DNA from: an uncultured Oscillospiraceae bacterium
GTDB lineage: Bacteria; Bacillota; Clostridia; Oscillospirales; Acutalibacteraceae
DNA: 64,000 nt
Reading direction: 5' to 3'
NCBI GenBank assembly: GCA_902490735.1
Contig: CABUFC010000004.1
Location: 68,040 to 132,039, forward strand
Part shown: positions 42,479 through 51,223 of the stretch, piece by piece
Numbering within the stretch: the stretch's first letter is position 1
Layout of the letters: each line of letters begins with the position of its first letter
Program-made: the position numbers and the translations under genes
The notes under the pieces: model-generated
What the model saw: the letters and a program-made list of their open reading frames with translations, nothing else
What the model was told of the DNA's origin: nothing
Database searches by the model: none

Positions 42479-45400
42479 TTAGTTAAGCTCGATATTTGCC
42501 CAGCCGGCCAAATATTTTGCCAAATGCGACGCGTCTTTATCGTCAATTTTGTCGTCGCCGTTGCAGTCAAGCGCATCCTCGTTGAAGCTTACGCTCCAGC
42601 CGGCAAGATGTTTTCTTAATGTAGAAACATCCTTGTCGTCAACAAATCCGTCGTCGTTAATGTCGCCCGGTAAATATCCGGCTTCTGTGATTACTTCGAG
42701 TATGGTTTGCGCATACATACGAACGGTAAAATCGTTGCCGTGGTTGCAGTTTGTATTCAAATAGTCGACCGCTTCTTTGGATTTTAATATCTCGTTAAAC
42801 AAACTTGTTGTGTGCGATACAACAGTTCCTGAAACTTCAGCCGCTATTTCATCAAGCGCCTCTTCGTAAGAAAGATATCTGGCAACGTTGAATTTCGGAA
42901 CAATGGGGTTCGGAAGGAAAGGCGCTACCATTATAAACTCCGCTTCGGAATTAATTGTGCGGACTTTTTCGATTATGCCTGAAATATTTGATTTATAGCT
43001 TTCTTTGGTAACGCTGCCGGAGCCGTCGTTAACGCCGAAGCCTATAAACATAAGGTCGCATTCGTTACCTACAAGAGAAAGTCTCTTTAACACGTTGGTG
43101 TTGCCCCACGAAGCGCTTGTGCCGCTTAGGGCTATGTTTTTAACGTTTATTTCAGCGTCGGGATAGCGAGCGGCAAGCTCGGATATCACCATGTCCGCCC
43201 AAGTAGGAGAATACGGTTTTACGCCTATAACATAATTATTGTATTCGCCTTGTGTGTTGGCGGAGGTATAAATCCGGTTGTTGTTAAGGCCGCTTGCCGA
43301 CCAGCCGCAGGTAATGGAGTCGCCCAAAAATACCACGTTTAGTTTTTCGCCGTTTTTAAGTTTTGTAAGAGCTTTTTCTATAGAAGACGCCATGCTCTTT
43401 TGGCTAAAGCCTTTATAGCCGTCGCTAAAGACAGAGTTGTGTTTATACGTTACCGACAAAGCGTATTTCGGGAAATCGGTATCTGATATAAACGAAAGCG
43501 TGGTGTTGCCTTCGATTAAAAATGCATTGTCATAAGCGGAGCCGGAGGATTCGTGCGTTAAGCCTTTATCGTAAACGGGAATAGCGCCTGTAGGAATTAT
43601 TTTTAACAGGCCGTCTTCGGTAACCTCGTAATCTATTCCTTCTACAAAGTTTTTATCAAGGCTGTAAGAACGCACCGAAACTATTTCGCTTATAGGATAT
43701 AAAAGCTTTGCCGTTTCGCGGCCGGTGTAGAAAAGCACAGCCTCGTGGTAAACCGTGTCGCCGTCGTCAACGTCTTTTAAGTAAACTTCCCTATTGTATT
43801 TTGTAAGGTCGACGCCGTCCGCCGTGGTGCCTGCGTTATGACTGCCGGCGTCAAGATCTGTCTCGATTTTTATTGTGGTTTCGCCTTCTATGTCGGCGTA
43901 ATAATATCCGTCTTCGTTTTTAGAAAGCTTTGTGCCGTTTGCGTAAACGTCAACGTTTTCGGCAGAAGTTACAACCTTAAAGCCGTACTGCGTACCTATT
44001 TCGGCGGGTGAATTGATATCGCCCGTTTTTGTTTCTACGCGCACTTTATCGCTCATGTCAAAATTAACTTTTTGACCGTCTATCTTTCTTATTACAAGTT
44101 CGTCCAAATACATATATCCGCTCGGGTCCTTAGAATTATAAAAGATGTTAAGCATAAGCTTTGTTTCGCTTCTGTTAATAAAACTAAAGCTCGCTTTTTG
44201 CCACTCGCAAGAGGGCACGGTGTATAAATCGCTGGTATATAAATCGTTCGCCGTAGCAACCGTCGTGTGGCCGCTTACTCCTAAGCAAACAGCCGGCACG
44301 GTAGTGCCCGTATTATCTACAACCGCGTAGTTAAAGCTTATGGCATACGCGGCGCCGGGCTCGGCGTCAAATTCGTAATATAGCCCTCCGTAATTGCGGT
44401 GCTGAATTTTTAACATTCTGTCGCCGTCGGTGGGAAGAATGGTTTTACCGCCGTGATTTGCCGAAACAGCGCCGTAAATAGTATGCCATGTGTACTGCGC
44501 AACATACCATTTATCGTTGTCAAGTTCCGTACCCTTAACAAGCAGTTCGCCGTCGGCTACGTTTTCAAAAGAACAGTCGTCTACAAGATTCTTTTCTTTA
44601 GCGTAAAATCTCGCTTCGAGATCGGTATATGTTTCGGGATAATACTTAACGCTGAATTCTTTCTCGGTTGAATACGGGGTTTCCGCTCCGCGCTCAAACC
44701 AGCCCAAAAACTCGGCGTTATCATAATTGTGAGCTTTGTAATTTAAAGTGGCGCCGGGAATAAGCACGTTGCCCTCAATAGTTACGCTCGCGCTGCCGCC
44801 GTTAGTGTCTTTTCCGGTTGTAACGCAGGTAACGTCAACGGTTGCCGCCGGTACTAAGGTTAAATCGTCAAAATACGCTTCTCCGGAAACAAGCATCGGT
44901 AACGCCACCCTTTCATAATTACCGGAATTAAAGGAGAACGAAGCCCTCGTCCAGCTGCCGGTTACGCCGTTTGCGCCTACGTTATCGGAAACGCAGGTTG
45001 TGGTGATTTTTGCCTGCGCCGGATAAGTGCTGTAAGCGTCACCTGTAAACTGGAAGGTGCCGCCCTCGGTTTCGATTAAATTAAAGTTGTTGTAAATTGC
45101 GCAAATCTCAGCGTCGTTTTCAAGTCCGTATACCGAAATATTGTTTCCGACCGCCAGAGTTTCCTGATAATAGTAATATGAATAGATGTAATCGGTTTCG
45201 GGCTCAACGTTTATTACTTTGTAAAGACCATGGTTGGAAGGTCTGTTAATATAAAGGGATTTTTCACCGCGATTGGCCTTAGCAGTGCTTACCGTAGCCT
45301 TGCCGTAAAAAGTTTTAGTAAAGCCGTCTGTAGTTATAGCAACATAAGAAATTTTATCTGTCCATCCTTCGGTTTTGCCGTTATAATAGGGTCCGCCCGC

Positions 45401-46459
45401 CGGATTTATAGAAGTATCCGCATTATAGTTTTCCCACGTGCCGTCCTCTAAAAGGTTTTTAGAGTATGAAGTAAATTTTGCCTGCAGTTTTTTGTATGTA
45501 TCCGCGTGGAACGTAGCCGTATAATTTAATTCGCGGGACAGCGGCTCGTCGCCGTCAGGTAAAAACCAGCCTTCAAAAACCGCAATATCCGGATTTACCG
45601 TGGCGGTGTATCTTATTTCGTCGCCCTCTACCATGGGTATGTGGTCAGCTTCGGCTACGGCAGTGCCGCAGAAGCCGCCTTTGCCGGTTATTACAACGTC
45701 GCACGAGGCTTTTAAAACCTCTTTTAAAGATACGTCGTCTATATACATCGAACTTGTCGACGCAAAAGGCAGAAGAACCTTGTCGTTTTCGCCTGAATTA
45801 AAGGTCATCGAAACAAAGGTCCATTCCTCTGTTTTGCCGTTGTTTTTAAGAGCTTTAGTGGTTTCGGTAGCGTTAATTACGGTTTGTTTATAATAGGTTT
45901 CATCGGAATTTGCGCCGCCGTTTGTGCCGCCCTCTGTAGCAAAGGGAAAGGCGTTCGCTTTGTTGGATGTAGGCGTTAAGGCAACCTTTGTTGCCGCCTT
46001 TTGAAGTCCGATTATTTCTAAAGAGCGATTATCAAGTTTGCCTATTCCAAGGGAGCTTTGATAATAATAGTATGAGAAAGAATAGTCTGTATTTCGGCTT
46101 ACGTTTACCGCTTTATAAAGTGCCTGCCATGAAAGCGAGTAGTAAAGCGATTTTGCGCCCGTGTGGGACTTGTCTTCGGAGATTACGCCTGTAGCATAGT
46201 CTGAACCCGTCCACCCTGCGGCCGATATGTTTTTAAACGAAATACGGCCTAAAGTAGAATAGTCGCTGTAATAAATTAATTTACCGATAAGCGCCTCGCT
46301 GTGGCCGTTTTTGTTGCTGGGGCCGGAAAGACCGGTTTCGTAATCTTCAAAGCCTCCGTCTAAAACGAGATTGGCATTTTCTCCTAAAACCGGAAGGCTA
46401 TTAAACAAGAATGTGCCTATTAGCATAAATGATAATAAAACAGCTATTAATTTTTTCAT
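42479..46459 (-). CDS. Multimodular secreted SGNH hydrolase with C-terminal dockerin
   Basis: Secreted esterase-like protein of 1326 residues. After a signal peptide (1-30) come three carbohydrate-binding-like domains (each with a YSYYYYQ- or YAISFNYA-type strand and a YLDEL/YIDDV/YFDDL strand). The first two are followed by a module with GWF and Y..LQAKF/Y.DLEARF resembling InlB B-repeats. A jelly-roll-like segment precedes an SGNH domain with S1048 in FLGDSITCGW and GFGVNDG. The last about 62 residues are a type I dockerin with two calcium repeats (DINDDGFVDDKDVSTLRKHL and DCNGDDKIDDKDASHLAKYL). The ATG at 46459 follows AGGTGAG. It probably deacetylates plant or mucin glycans within a scaffold. 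Confidence 0.88.
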   Translation of the reverse strand: MKKLIAVLLSFMLIGTFLFNSLPVLGENANLVLDGGFEDYETGLSGPSNKNGHSEALIGKLIYYSDYSTLGRISFKNISAAGWTGSDYATGVISEDKSHTGAKSLYYSLSWQALYKAVNVSRNTDYSFSYYYYQSSLGIGKLDNRSLEIIGLQKAATKVALTPTSNKANAFPFATEGGTNGGANSDETYYKQTVINATETTKALKNNGKTEEWTFVSMTFNSGENDKVLLPFASTSSMYIDDVSLKEVLKASCDVVITGKGGFCGTAVAEADHIPMVEGDEIRYTATVNPDIAVFEGWFLPDGDEPLSRELNYTATFHADTYKKLQAKFTSYSKNLLEDGTWENYNADTSINPAGGPYYNGKTEGWTDKISYVAITTDGFTKTFYGKATVSTAKANRGEKSLYINRPSNHGLYKVINVEPETDYIYSYYYYQETLAVGNNISVYGLENDAEICAIYNNFNLIETEGGTFQFTGDAYSTYPAQAKITTTCVSDNVGANGVTGSWTRASFSFNSGNYERVALPMLVSGEAYFDDLTLVPAATVDVTCVTTGKDTNGGSASVTIEGNVLIPGATLNYKAHNYDNAEFLGWFERGAETPYSTEKEFSVKYYPETYTDLEARFYAKEKNLVDDCSFENVADGELLVKGTELDNDKWYVAQYTWHTIYGAVSANHGGKTILPTDGDRMLKIQHRNYGGLYYEFDAEPGAAYAISFNYAVVDNTGTTVPAVCLGVSGHTTVATANDLYTSDLYTVPSCEWQKASFSFINRSETKLMLNIFYNSKDPSGYMYLDELVIRKIDGQKVNFDMSDKVRVETKTGDINSPAEIGTQYGFKVVTSAENVDVYANGTKLSKNEDGYYYADIEGETTIKIETDLDAGSHNAGTTADGVDLTKYNREVYLKDVDDGDTVYHEAVLFYTGRETAKLLYPISEIVSVRSYSLDKNFVEGIDYEVTEDGLLKIIPTGAIPVYDKGLTHESSGSAYDNAFLIEGNTTLSFISDTDFPKYALSVTYKHNSVFSDGYKGFSQKSMASSIEKALTKLKNGEKLNVVFLGDSITCGWSASGLNNNRIYTSANTQGEYNNYVIGVKPYSPTWADMVISELAARYPDAEINVKNIALSGTSASWGNTNVLKRLSLVGNECDLMFIGFGVNDGSGSVTKESYKSNISGIIEKVRTINSEAEFIMVAPFLPNPIVPKFNVARYLSYEEALDEIAAEVSGTVVSHTTSLFNEILKSKEAVDYLNTNCNHGNDFTVRMYAQTILEVITEAGYLPGDINDDGFVDDKDVSTLRKHLAGWSVSFNEDALDCNGDDKIDDKDASHLAKYLAGWANIELN

Positions 46460-46493
46460 CTTTCTCACCTACTAAATATATTGTACTAAAATG

Positions 46494-46522
46494 ATTATAC
46501 TCTATTAAAATTATAATTGCAA
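46494..46522 (-). promoter_or_regulatory. Promoter of the SGNH/dockerin gene
   Basis: On the minus strand TTGCAA (46517-46522) and TATAAT (46494-46499) are separated by 17 bp. Confidence 0.65.
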
Positions 46523-46546
46523 CAAGCAATTTGTACTAATTCAACA

Positions 46547-46574
46547 AAAAAGCGGAGCCGAAGCTCCGCTTTTT
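46547..46574 (-). terminator. Terminator after gdhA
   Basis: AAAAAGCGGAGC and GCTCCGCTTTTT form a 12-bp stem around CGAA directly after the gdhA stop. Confidence 0.92.
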
Positions 46575-46583
46575 GTAATTTTA

Positions 46584-47930
46584 TTAATAGGCAATGCCCT
46601 GTGCTTTCATGGCTTCGGCTACCTTTAAGAAACCTGCAATGTTGGCGCCTACTACCAAATCGCCCTCGCAGCCATATTCTTTGCTGGCGTCATATGCGTT
46701 GTGGAAAATGTTCTTCATTATATCTTTAAGTCTTGCGTCAACCTCTTCGAAAGTCCAGCTAAGTCTTAAAGAGTTTTGGCTCATTTCAAGGCCGCTTGTT
46801 GCAACGCCGCCGGCGTTTGCCGCTTTAGCAGGGCCAAAGTAAACGCCCGCCTTTTTAAACTCTTCGACAGCTTCCGGTGTAGACGGCATATTCGCACCTT
46901 CGCAAACTGCCATAACGCCGTTTGAAATAAGCTTTTTAGCGTCGTCGCCGTTAAGCTCGTTTTGTGTGGCGCAAGGAAGAGCAATGTCGCATTTTACGCC
47001 CCAAATTCCTTTGCCTTCAAAATATTCGGCACCTTGTACACGCTCGGCATATTCTTTAATTCTTCCGCGCTCAACCTCTTTAATTTGCTTTACAACATCA
47101 AGCTTAATGCCGTTTTTATCAACAACATACCCGTTAGAGTCGCTTAAAGCTATTACCTTTCCGCCAAGCTCGGTAGCTTTCTCGGTAGCATAAATTGCAA
47201 CGTTGCCGCTTCCCGAAATTACAACGGTTTTTCCTTTAAAGCTTGTGCCGTAGTGCTTTAAAAGTTCCTCGGTAAAATAGCATAGGCCATATCCTGTAGC
47301 CTCTGTTCTTGCAAGCGAGCCGCCGTAAGGAATGCCCTTGCCGGTTAAAACACCGGAAAACTCGTTGCGAATTCTCTTATACTGGCCGAACATAAAGCCG
47401 ATCTCTCTCGCTCCTACGCCGATATCGCCTGCGGGAACGTCTGTAAACTGACCGATATGTTTGCAAAGCTCGGTCATAAAGCTTTGGCAGAAGCGCATGA
47501 TTTCACCGTCGGACTTGCCCTTAGGGTCAAAGTCGCTGCCGCCCTTGCCGCCGCCCATAGGAAGACCGGTAAGACTGTTTTTAAATATCTGCTCGAAGCC
47601 TAAAAACTTAATAACGGAGATGTTTACCGACGGGTGAAGTCTAATGCCTCCTTTATAAGGGCCGATTGCCGAGTTAAATTGTACACGAAAACCGCGGTTA
47701 ACTCTAACTTTGCCACTGTCGTCCACCCAGGGAACTCTAAAAATAATCTGTCTTTCGGGTTCTACGATCCTGTCAATAACGCCAGCCTCTACTAAATCCG
47801 GTCTTCTTTCAACTACCGGTTCAAAAGATTCGAGAACCTCTTTTACCGCCTGCAAAAATTCTTTTTCGCCGGGGTTGCGTTTTTCAACCTGCTCGTAAAC
47901 GCCTTTCAAATAATCTGATTTAAATTCCAT
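46584..47930 (-). CDS. gdhA: Glutamate dehydrogenase
   Basis: Hexameric dehydrogenase (448 residues) linking glutamate and 2-oxoglutarate. Conserved blocks include FNSAIGPYKGGIRLHPSVN, GLPMGGGKGGSDFDPKGKSD with the catalytic Lys region, TDVPAGDIGVGAREIGF and the Rossmann motif VISGSGNVAIYA. The N-terminus and length match the NADP-preferring assimilatory class, but cofactor use is inferred. AAGGAG stands before the ATG. It has its own promoter and terminator. Confidence 0.96.
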   Translation of the reverse strand: MEFKSDYLKGVYEQVEKRNPGEKEFLQAVKEVLESFEPVVERRPDLVEAGVIDRIVEPERQIIFRVPWVDDSGKVRVNRGFRVQFNSAIGPYKGGIRLHPSVNISVIKFLGFEQIFKNSLTGLPMGGGKGGSDFDPKGKSDGEIMRFCQSFMTELCKHIGQFTDVPAGDIGVGAREIGFMFGQYKRIRNEFSGVLTGKGIPYGGSLARTEATGYGLCYFTEELLKHYGTSFKGKTVVISGSGNVAIYATEKATELGGKVIALSDSNGYVVDKNGIKLDVVKQIKEVERGRIKEYAERVQGAEYFEGKGIWGVKCDIALPCATQNELNGDDAKKLISNGVMAVCEGANMPSTPEAVEEFKKAGVYFGPAKAANAGGVATSGLEMSQNSLRLSWTFEEVDARLKDIMKNIFHNAYDASKEYGCEGDLVVGANIAGFLKVAEAMKAQGIAY

Positions 47931-47964
47931 AATAACACTCCTTTATAAGTTAAATTACCCTAAT

Positions 47965-47993
47965 ATTTTATCACACCGTTTTTTTGTATACAA
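47965..47993 (-). promoter_or_regulatory. Promoter of gdhA
   Basis: On the minus strand TTGTAT (47988-47993) and TAAAAT (47965-47970) are separated by 17 bp. Confidence 0.55.
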
Positions 47994-48093
47994 CAATTTT
48001 TTAAAATTTTATATATAATCATAATTTCAGTTTTTGAAGCCGCCGCTATTTTTGCAAATTGCACAAATTTTTTCAAACGCAAAAAGCAGTGGC

Positions 48094-48122
48094 TTGTCTT
48101 TTGCCGGTTCTTTTGTTATAAT
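48094..48122 (+). promoter_or_regulatory. Promoter of the phosphatase-rimI-tsaD operon
   Basis: TTGTCT (48094-48099) and TATAAT (48117-48122) are 17 bp apart, 26 bp before the start. Confidence 0.7.
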
Positions 48123-48148
48123 ATTAGCGAAATTTGCGGAGGGATACT

Positions 48149-48547
48149 ATGTATATACTTTGCGTATGTTCGGGCAATACCTGCCGCAGTCCCATGGCGG
48201 CGGCACTTGTAAAAAAATATGTGCCGGGCGCAAAGGTTGACTGCGCCGGGCTTTTCGTTACTGAAAAAAACGTATCAAAAAACGCCGTTTTAGCTATTAA
48301 AGAAGAAGGGATGGATATTTCTTCTTACGTGCCGAAAAATCTCTCGGCAGAGCTTTTGGCTCGTACAGACATTATTCTTGTGATGAGTGCCGAGCACGAG
48401 GCGATTTTAAAAAGAATGACCGACAAAAAAATAATCAATTTAAACTGCCCCGACCCCTTTATGGGCGATATTGAAATTTACAAACGTACGCGCGACTATT
48501 TAAAGAATCGTATTTTAAAACTAAAGGCGGATGGCTGTTTTGATTAA
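48149..48547 (+). CDS. Low molecular weight phosphatase, YwlE-like
   Basis: Cytoplasmic phosphatase of 132 residues with the P-loop CVCSGNTCRSPMAAA (nucleophile Cys, binding Arg) and the general-acid Asp in CPDPFMGD. The Thr within the loop and short length resemble the protein-arginine phosphatases of Bacilli rather than tyrosine phosphatases; this subtype call is inference. AGGGATACT precedes the ATG at 48149. It overlaps rimI by 17 bp. Confidence 0.87.
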   Translation: MYILCVCSGNTCRSPMAAALVKKYVPGAKVDCAGLFVTEKNVSKNAVLAIKEEGMDISSYVPKNLSAELLARTDIILVMSAEHEAILKRMTDKKIINLNCPDPFMGDIEIYKRTRDYLKNRILKLKADGCFD

Positions 48548-48968
48548 GGTTTACAAAGACGCCGCAATTATTGCAGAAACTCTTCACGAAATTGAAAAGG
48601 CCTGCTTTTCACGGCCAACAAGCACAAACGGTTTTTTACAAAGTATTGATACCGATTATTATCTGTATTTTAAAGACGGTTGCGCCGCAGGGTTTTTATC
48701 ATTTAAAAAAGCGGCGGACGAAGGGTACATTCAAAACCTTGCTGTATTGCCTGAATACAGAAAAAAAGGAATTGCTTTTTCACTTTTAAAAAAGCTTTTA
48801 GAGTCTTCAAAAAATTTAAAGTTCATAACTTTAGAAGTGCGTCAAAGCAATACGAGCGCAATAAATTTATACAAAAAGCTCGGGTTTTCTACCGTGGGCG
48901 TGCGTAAAAATTTTTACCGAAGCCCCACTGAAAATGCCGACATTATGACTTACTATATTGGAGAATGA
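48531..48968 (+). CDS. rimI: Ribosomal protein S18 alanine N-acetyltransferase (RimI-like)
   Basis: GNAT-fold acetyltransferase of 145 residues. The acetyl-CoA loop is YIQNLAVLPEYRKKGIAFSLL near residue 66 and the C-terminal VRQSNTSAINLYKKLGFSTVG is the family signature. The location between the phosphatase and tsaD supports RimI, which is next to the threonylcarbamoyl genes in many bacteria. Overlaps the gene before and ends 1 bp before tsaD. Confidence 0.87.
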   Translation: MAVLIKVYKDAAIIAETLHEIEKACFSRPTSTNGFLQSIDTDYYLYFKDGCAAGFLSFKKAADEGYIQNLAVLPEYRKKGIAFSLLKKLLESSKNLKFITLEVRQSNTSAINLYKKLGFSTVGVRKNFYRSPTENADIMTYYIGE

Positions 48969-48969
48969 T

Positions 48970-49962
48970 ATGCTGATTTTAAGTGTGGAATCCAGCTGTG
49001 ACGAAACTGCCGTAGCTGTAACGTGCGGCCGTAAGGTTCTTTCAAACGAAATTGCTTCTTCTTTAGAAGAACAGCGCCTTTACGGAGGCGTTGTTCCGGA
49101 AATAGCTTCAAGGCGGCACCTTGAAAACATTTCGGCGCTTGCAAAAATTGCGATTGAAAACGCACATATCGACGTTACTCAAATTGATGCGGTTGCGGTT
49201 ACTAACAGGCCGGGGCTTATAGGCGCGCTTCTTGTTGGCGTAAACTTTGCAAAAGGCCTTTCTGCGGCGCTTAAAAAACCGCTTATTCCGGTAAACCACC
49301 TTCGCGGGCACATTGCCGCAAACTACATAACTCACGAAGATTTAAAACCGCCGTTTTTGTGCCTTTTAGCGTCGGGCGGCAACACGGTAATAGCAAAGGT
49401 CAACGATTACAACGATTTAACCATTATTGGTCAAACAAGGGACGATGCCGCAGGCGAATGCTTTGACAAGGCCGCAAGAGTAATGGGACTGCCTTACCCC
49501 GGCGGAGTTGAGCTTGATAAAATCGCGAAATTACCAAATTTTGACATTTATCCCCTTCCTACTCCAAAAATTGACCAAAACCCCTGCGATTTTTCATTTT
49601 CCGGCCTAAAAACTGCCGTTATAAATCTTGTAAACAAAAGCAAAATGCAAAAAACCGAAATTGACGTTCCGGTGCTTGCGGCGACGCTTCGCAAAAAGGT
49701 TTGCGACATATTGATTTCCAAAACACTGCTTGCAAGCGAGCAAACGGGCTTAAAAAAAATCGTAATAGCCGGCGGCGTTGCCGCAAACAGCGAGCTAAGA
49801 GAGCGTTTTTTAAACCTAAAAAACGAGGATTACCAAATTTATTTGCCTGATATAAAATACTGCGGCGATAATGCCGCAATGATCGGCGTTGCCGCATATT
49901 ATGAAAGCGCTCGTGCAGACATGACCCTAAACGCCTATGCCACCGCAGGCATTGACGAATAG
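48970..49962 (+). CDS. tsaD: tRNA threonylcarbamoyladenosine transferase TsaD
   Basis: ASKHA-fold enzyme (330 residues) that, with TsaB and TsaE (encoded at 61-62 kb), installs t6A at position 37 of ANN-decoding tRNAs. The N-terminus LSVESSCDETAVAV, metal motif NHLRGHIAANYI (HxxxH), LASGGNTVIAKV and IAGGVAANSELRERF are all present. The ATG at 48970 is chosen for GGAGAATG before it. Confidence 0.97.
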   Translation: MLILSVESSCDETAVAVTCGRKVLSNEIASSLEEQRLYGGVVPEIASRRHLENISALAKIAIENAHIDVTQIDAVAVTNRPGLIGALLVGVNFAKGLSAALKKPLIPVNHLRGHIAANYITHEDLKPPFLCLLASGGNTVIAKVNDYNDLTIIGQTRDDAAGECFDKAARVMGLPYPGGVELDKIAKLPNFDIYPLPTPKIDQNPCDFSFSGLKTAVINLVNKSKMQKTEIDVPVLAATLRKKVCDILISKTLLASEQTGLKKIVIAGGVAANSELRERFLNLKNEDYQIYLPDIKYCGDNAAMIGVAAYYESARADMTLNAYATAGIDE

Positions 49963-49967
49963 CTTTA

Positions 49968-50000
49968 ATACCAAGAGTATATTTTTATACTTTTGGTATT
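49968..50000 (+). terminator. Terminator after tsaD
   Basis: AATACCAA pairs with TTGGTATT and an inner AGTATA with TATACT, followed by ATTTTTT. Confidence 0.8.
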
Positions 50001-50055
50001 ATTTTTTCGCCTTTTTAAAAAATACTAATATTTTACAATAAAAATTTCTATTTTT

Positions 50056-50073
50056 TTGTAGATTTTTTAACAA
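50056..50073 (+). promoter_or_regulatory. Rex-like operator at the hydrogenase promoter
   Basis: TTGTAGATTTTTTAACAA matches the clostridial Rex consensus TTGTTAA-N4-TTAACAA at 12 of the 14 specified bases, with a perfect right half. It lies just upstream of an extended -10 TGTTAGAAT (50079-50087). Rex is the NADH/NAD-sensing repressor that controls hydrogenase genes in Clostridia. Binding here is inferred. Confidence 0.6.
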
Positions 50074-50099
50074 ACATATGTTAGAATATAAAAGGTTTA

Positions 50100-50119
50100 A
50101 AAGCGCCGGCCGGCGCTTT
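50100..50119 (+). repeat. 20-bp perfect palindrome in the hydrogenase 5' leader
   Basis: AAAGCGCCGG and CCGGCGCTTT form a perfect palindrome between the predicted transcription start and the hydC RBS (AAGGAGG). It could be an mRNA-stabilising stem, or a binding site. Confidence 0.7.
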
Positions 50120-50150
50120 GCACTATTTTTTTCCCCTAAGGAGGATTTTT

Positions 50151-50645
50151 ATGGCAAAAATCAGCGCTATACCTTTTAACGGCACAAAAGAGCAGGAGGC
50201 CGCTTTAAAAAAGGTAATAGAAGAAGAAAAAGGCGGAAAGGGCGCCATTATTCCGGTGCTGCAAAGAGCGCAGGACATTTACGGATATCTGCCTATTGAA
50301 GTTCAGCAGATGGTTGCGGACGGTCTTAACGTCCCGCTTGCGGAAGTTTACGGCGTTGCGACCTTTTATTCCTTCTTTTCTTTAAATCCTAAAGGTAAAT
50401 ACAAAATTTCGGTATGCCTTGGCACAGCCTGCTATGTTAAAGGTTCCGGCAGTATTCATGACAAGCTTTTAGAAAAGCTCGGCATTGACGACGGCGGCTG
50501 CACGCCTGACGGTAAGTTCTCGGTTGAGGCCTGCCGCTGCATAGGCGCATGCGGACTTGCTCCGGTAATGACGATTAACGATGATGTTTACGGCAGACTT
50601 ACCGTTGACGACATTGACGGAATTTTAGCCAAGTACAAAGATTAA
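50151..50645 (+). CDS. hydC: NADH-linked hydrogenase gamma subunit (NuoE-like)
   Basis: Thioredoxin-like [2Fe-2S] subunit of 164 residues in the complex-I 24-kDa (NuoE) family. Four cysteines bind the cluster: CLGTACYVKG and then CRCIGACGLAPV. It transfers electrons between NADH-oxidising HydB and the catalytic subunit. First gene of a five-gene operon behind the Rex-like site. The ATG follows AAGGAGG. Confidence 0.93.
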   Translation: MAKISAIPFNGTKEQEAALKKVIEEEKGGKGAIIPVLQRAQDIYGYLPIEVQQMVADGLNVPLAEVYGVATFYSFFSLNPKGKYKISVCLGTACYVKGSGSIHDKLLEKLGIDDGGCTPDGKFSVEACRCIGACGLAPVMTINDDVYGRLTVDDIDGILAKYKD

Positions 50646-51202
50646 TGCTTCCCGAGATATCCCTTAATATTTTAGATGTTGCGGAAAATTCGGTTAAGGC
50701 AAAGGCCAAAAATATTTGCATTAAAGTTTCTTGCGACATGCCGGCAGACAGTCTTGTAGTTGTAATTAAAGATGACGGCTGCGGAATGAGTGAAGAAGAA
50801 CTAAAGCGCGTGTGCGATCCGTTTTTTACTTCTCGTACAACCCGCAGAATAGGGCTTGGCGTTCCGTTTTTTAAACAGTCTGCGGAAAGTTCGGGCGGAA
50901 GCTTTAAAATTGAAAGTAAGAAGGGCCGCGGTACTAAGGTAACGGCCACCTATGTGCTTTCGTCTATCGACCGTATGCCCATGGGCGACCTTCCGGCAAC
51001 CGTGCACCAGCTTATTACCCAACATCAGGACTGCAACATTTTGTTTGAATATTTGCTTAACGGCGAAGGGTTTTCGCTGTCAACCGATGATCTTCGTGAA
51101 ATCCTTGGCGACGCAGATCTTTCAGAGCCGGAAATAAGCAAATATGTTAAGGATTTTTTGTCGGAAAATTATGTCGAAACTAATAAAGACAACAAAATTT
51201 AA
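50645..51202 (+). CDS. HATPase-fold ATP-binding protein in hydrogenase operon
   Basis: Soluble protein of 185 residues with a histidine-kinase-type ATPase fold (about 1-105): N-box LDVAENSVKAKA, G1 DDGCGMSEEEL and G2 IGLGVPFFKQSAESSGG. There is no phosphoacceptor His domain. The C-terminal 80 residues, including MPMGDLPATVHQLI, are not recognised. Genes of this kind lie between nuoE-like and ferredoxin genes in several clostridial hydrogenase operons. Its job there is not established. Overlaps the hydC stop by 1 bp. Confidence 0.82.
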   Translation: MLPEISLNILDVAENSVKAKAKNICIKVSCDMPADSLVVVIKDDGCGMSEEELKRVCDPFFTSRTTRRIGLGVPFFKQSAESSGGSFKIESKKGRGTKVTATYVLSSIDRMPMGDLPATVHQLITQHQDCNILFEYLLNGEGFSLSTDDLREILGDADLSEPEISKYVKDFLSENYVETNKDNKI

Positions 51203-51223
51203 CTTCATACAGGAGGAAAAACC

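Noticed and set aside
47931..48093. Small gene between gdhA and the phosphatase
   Set aside because: No ORF with ribosome site; the interval is explained by two divergent promoters.
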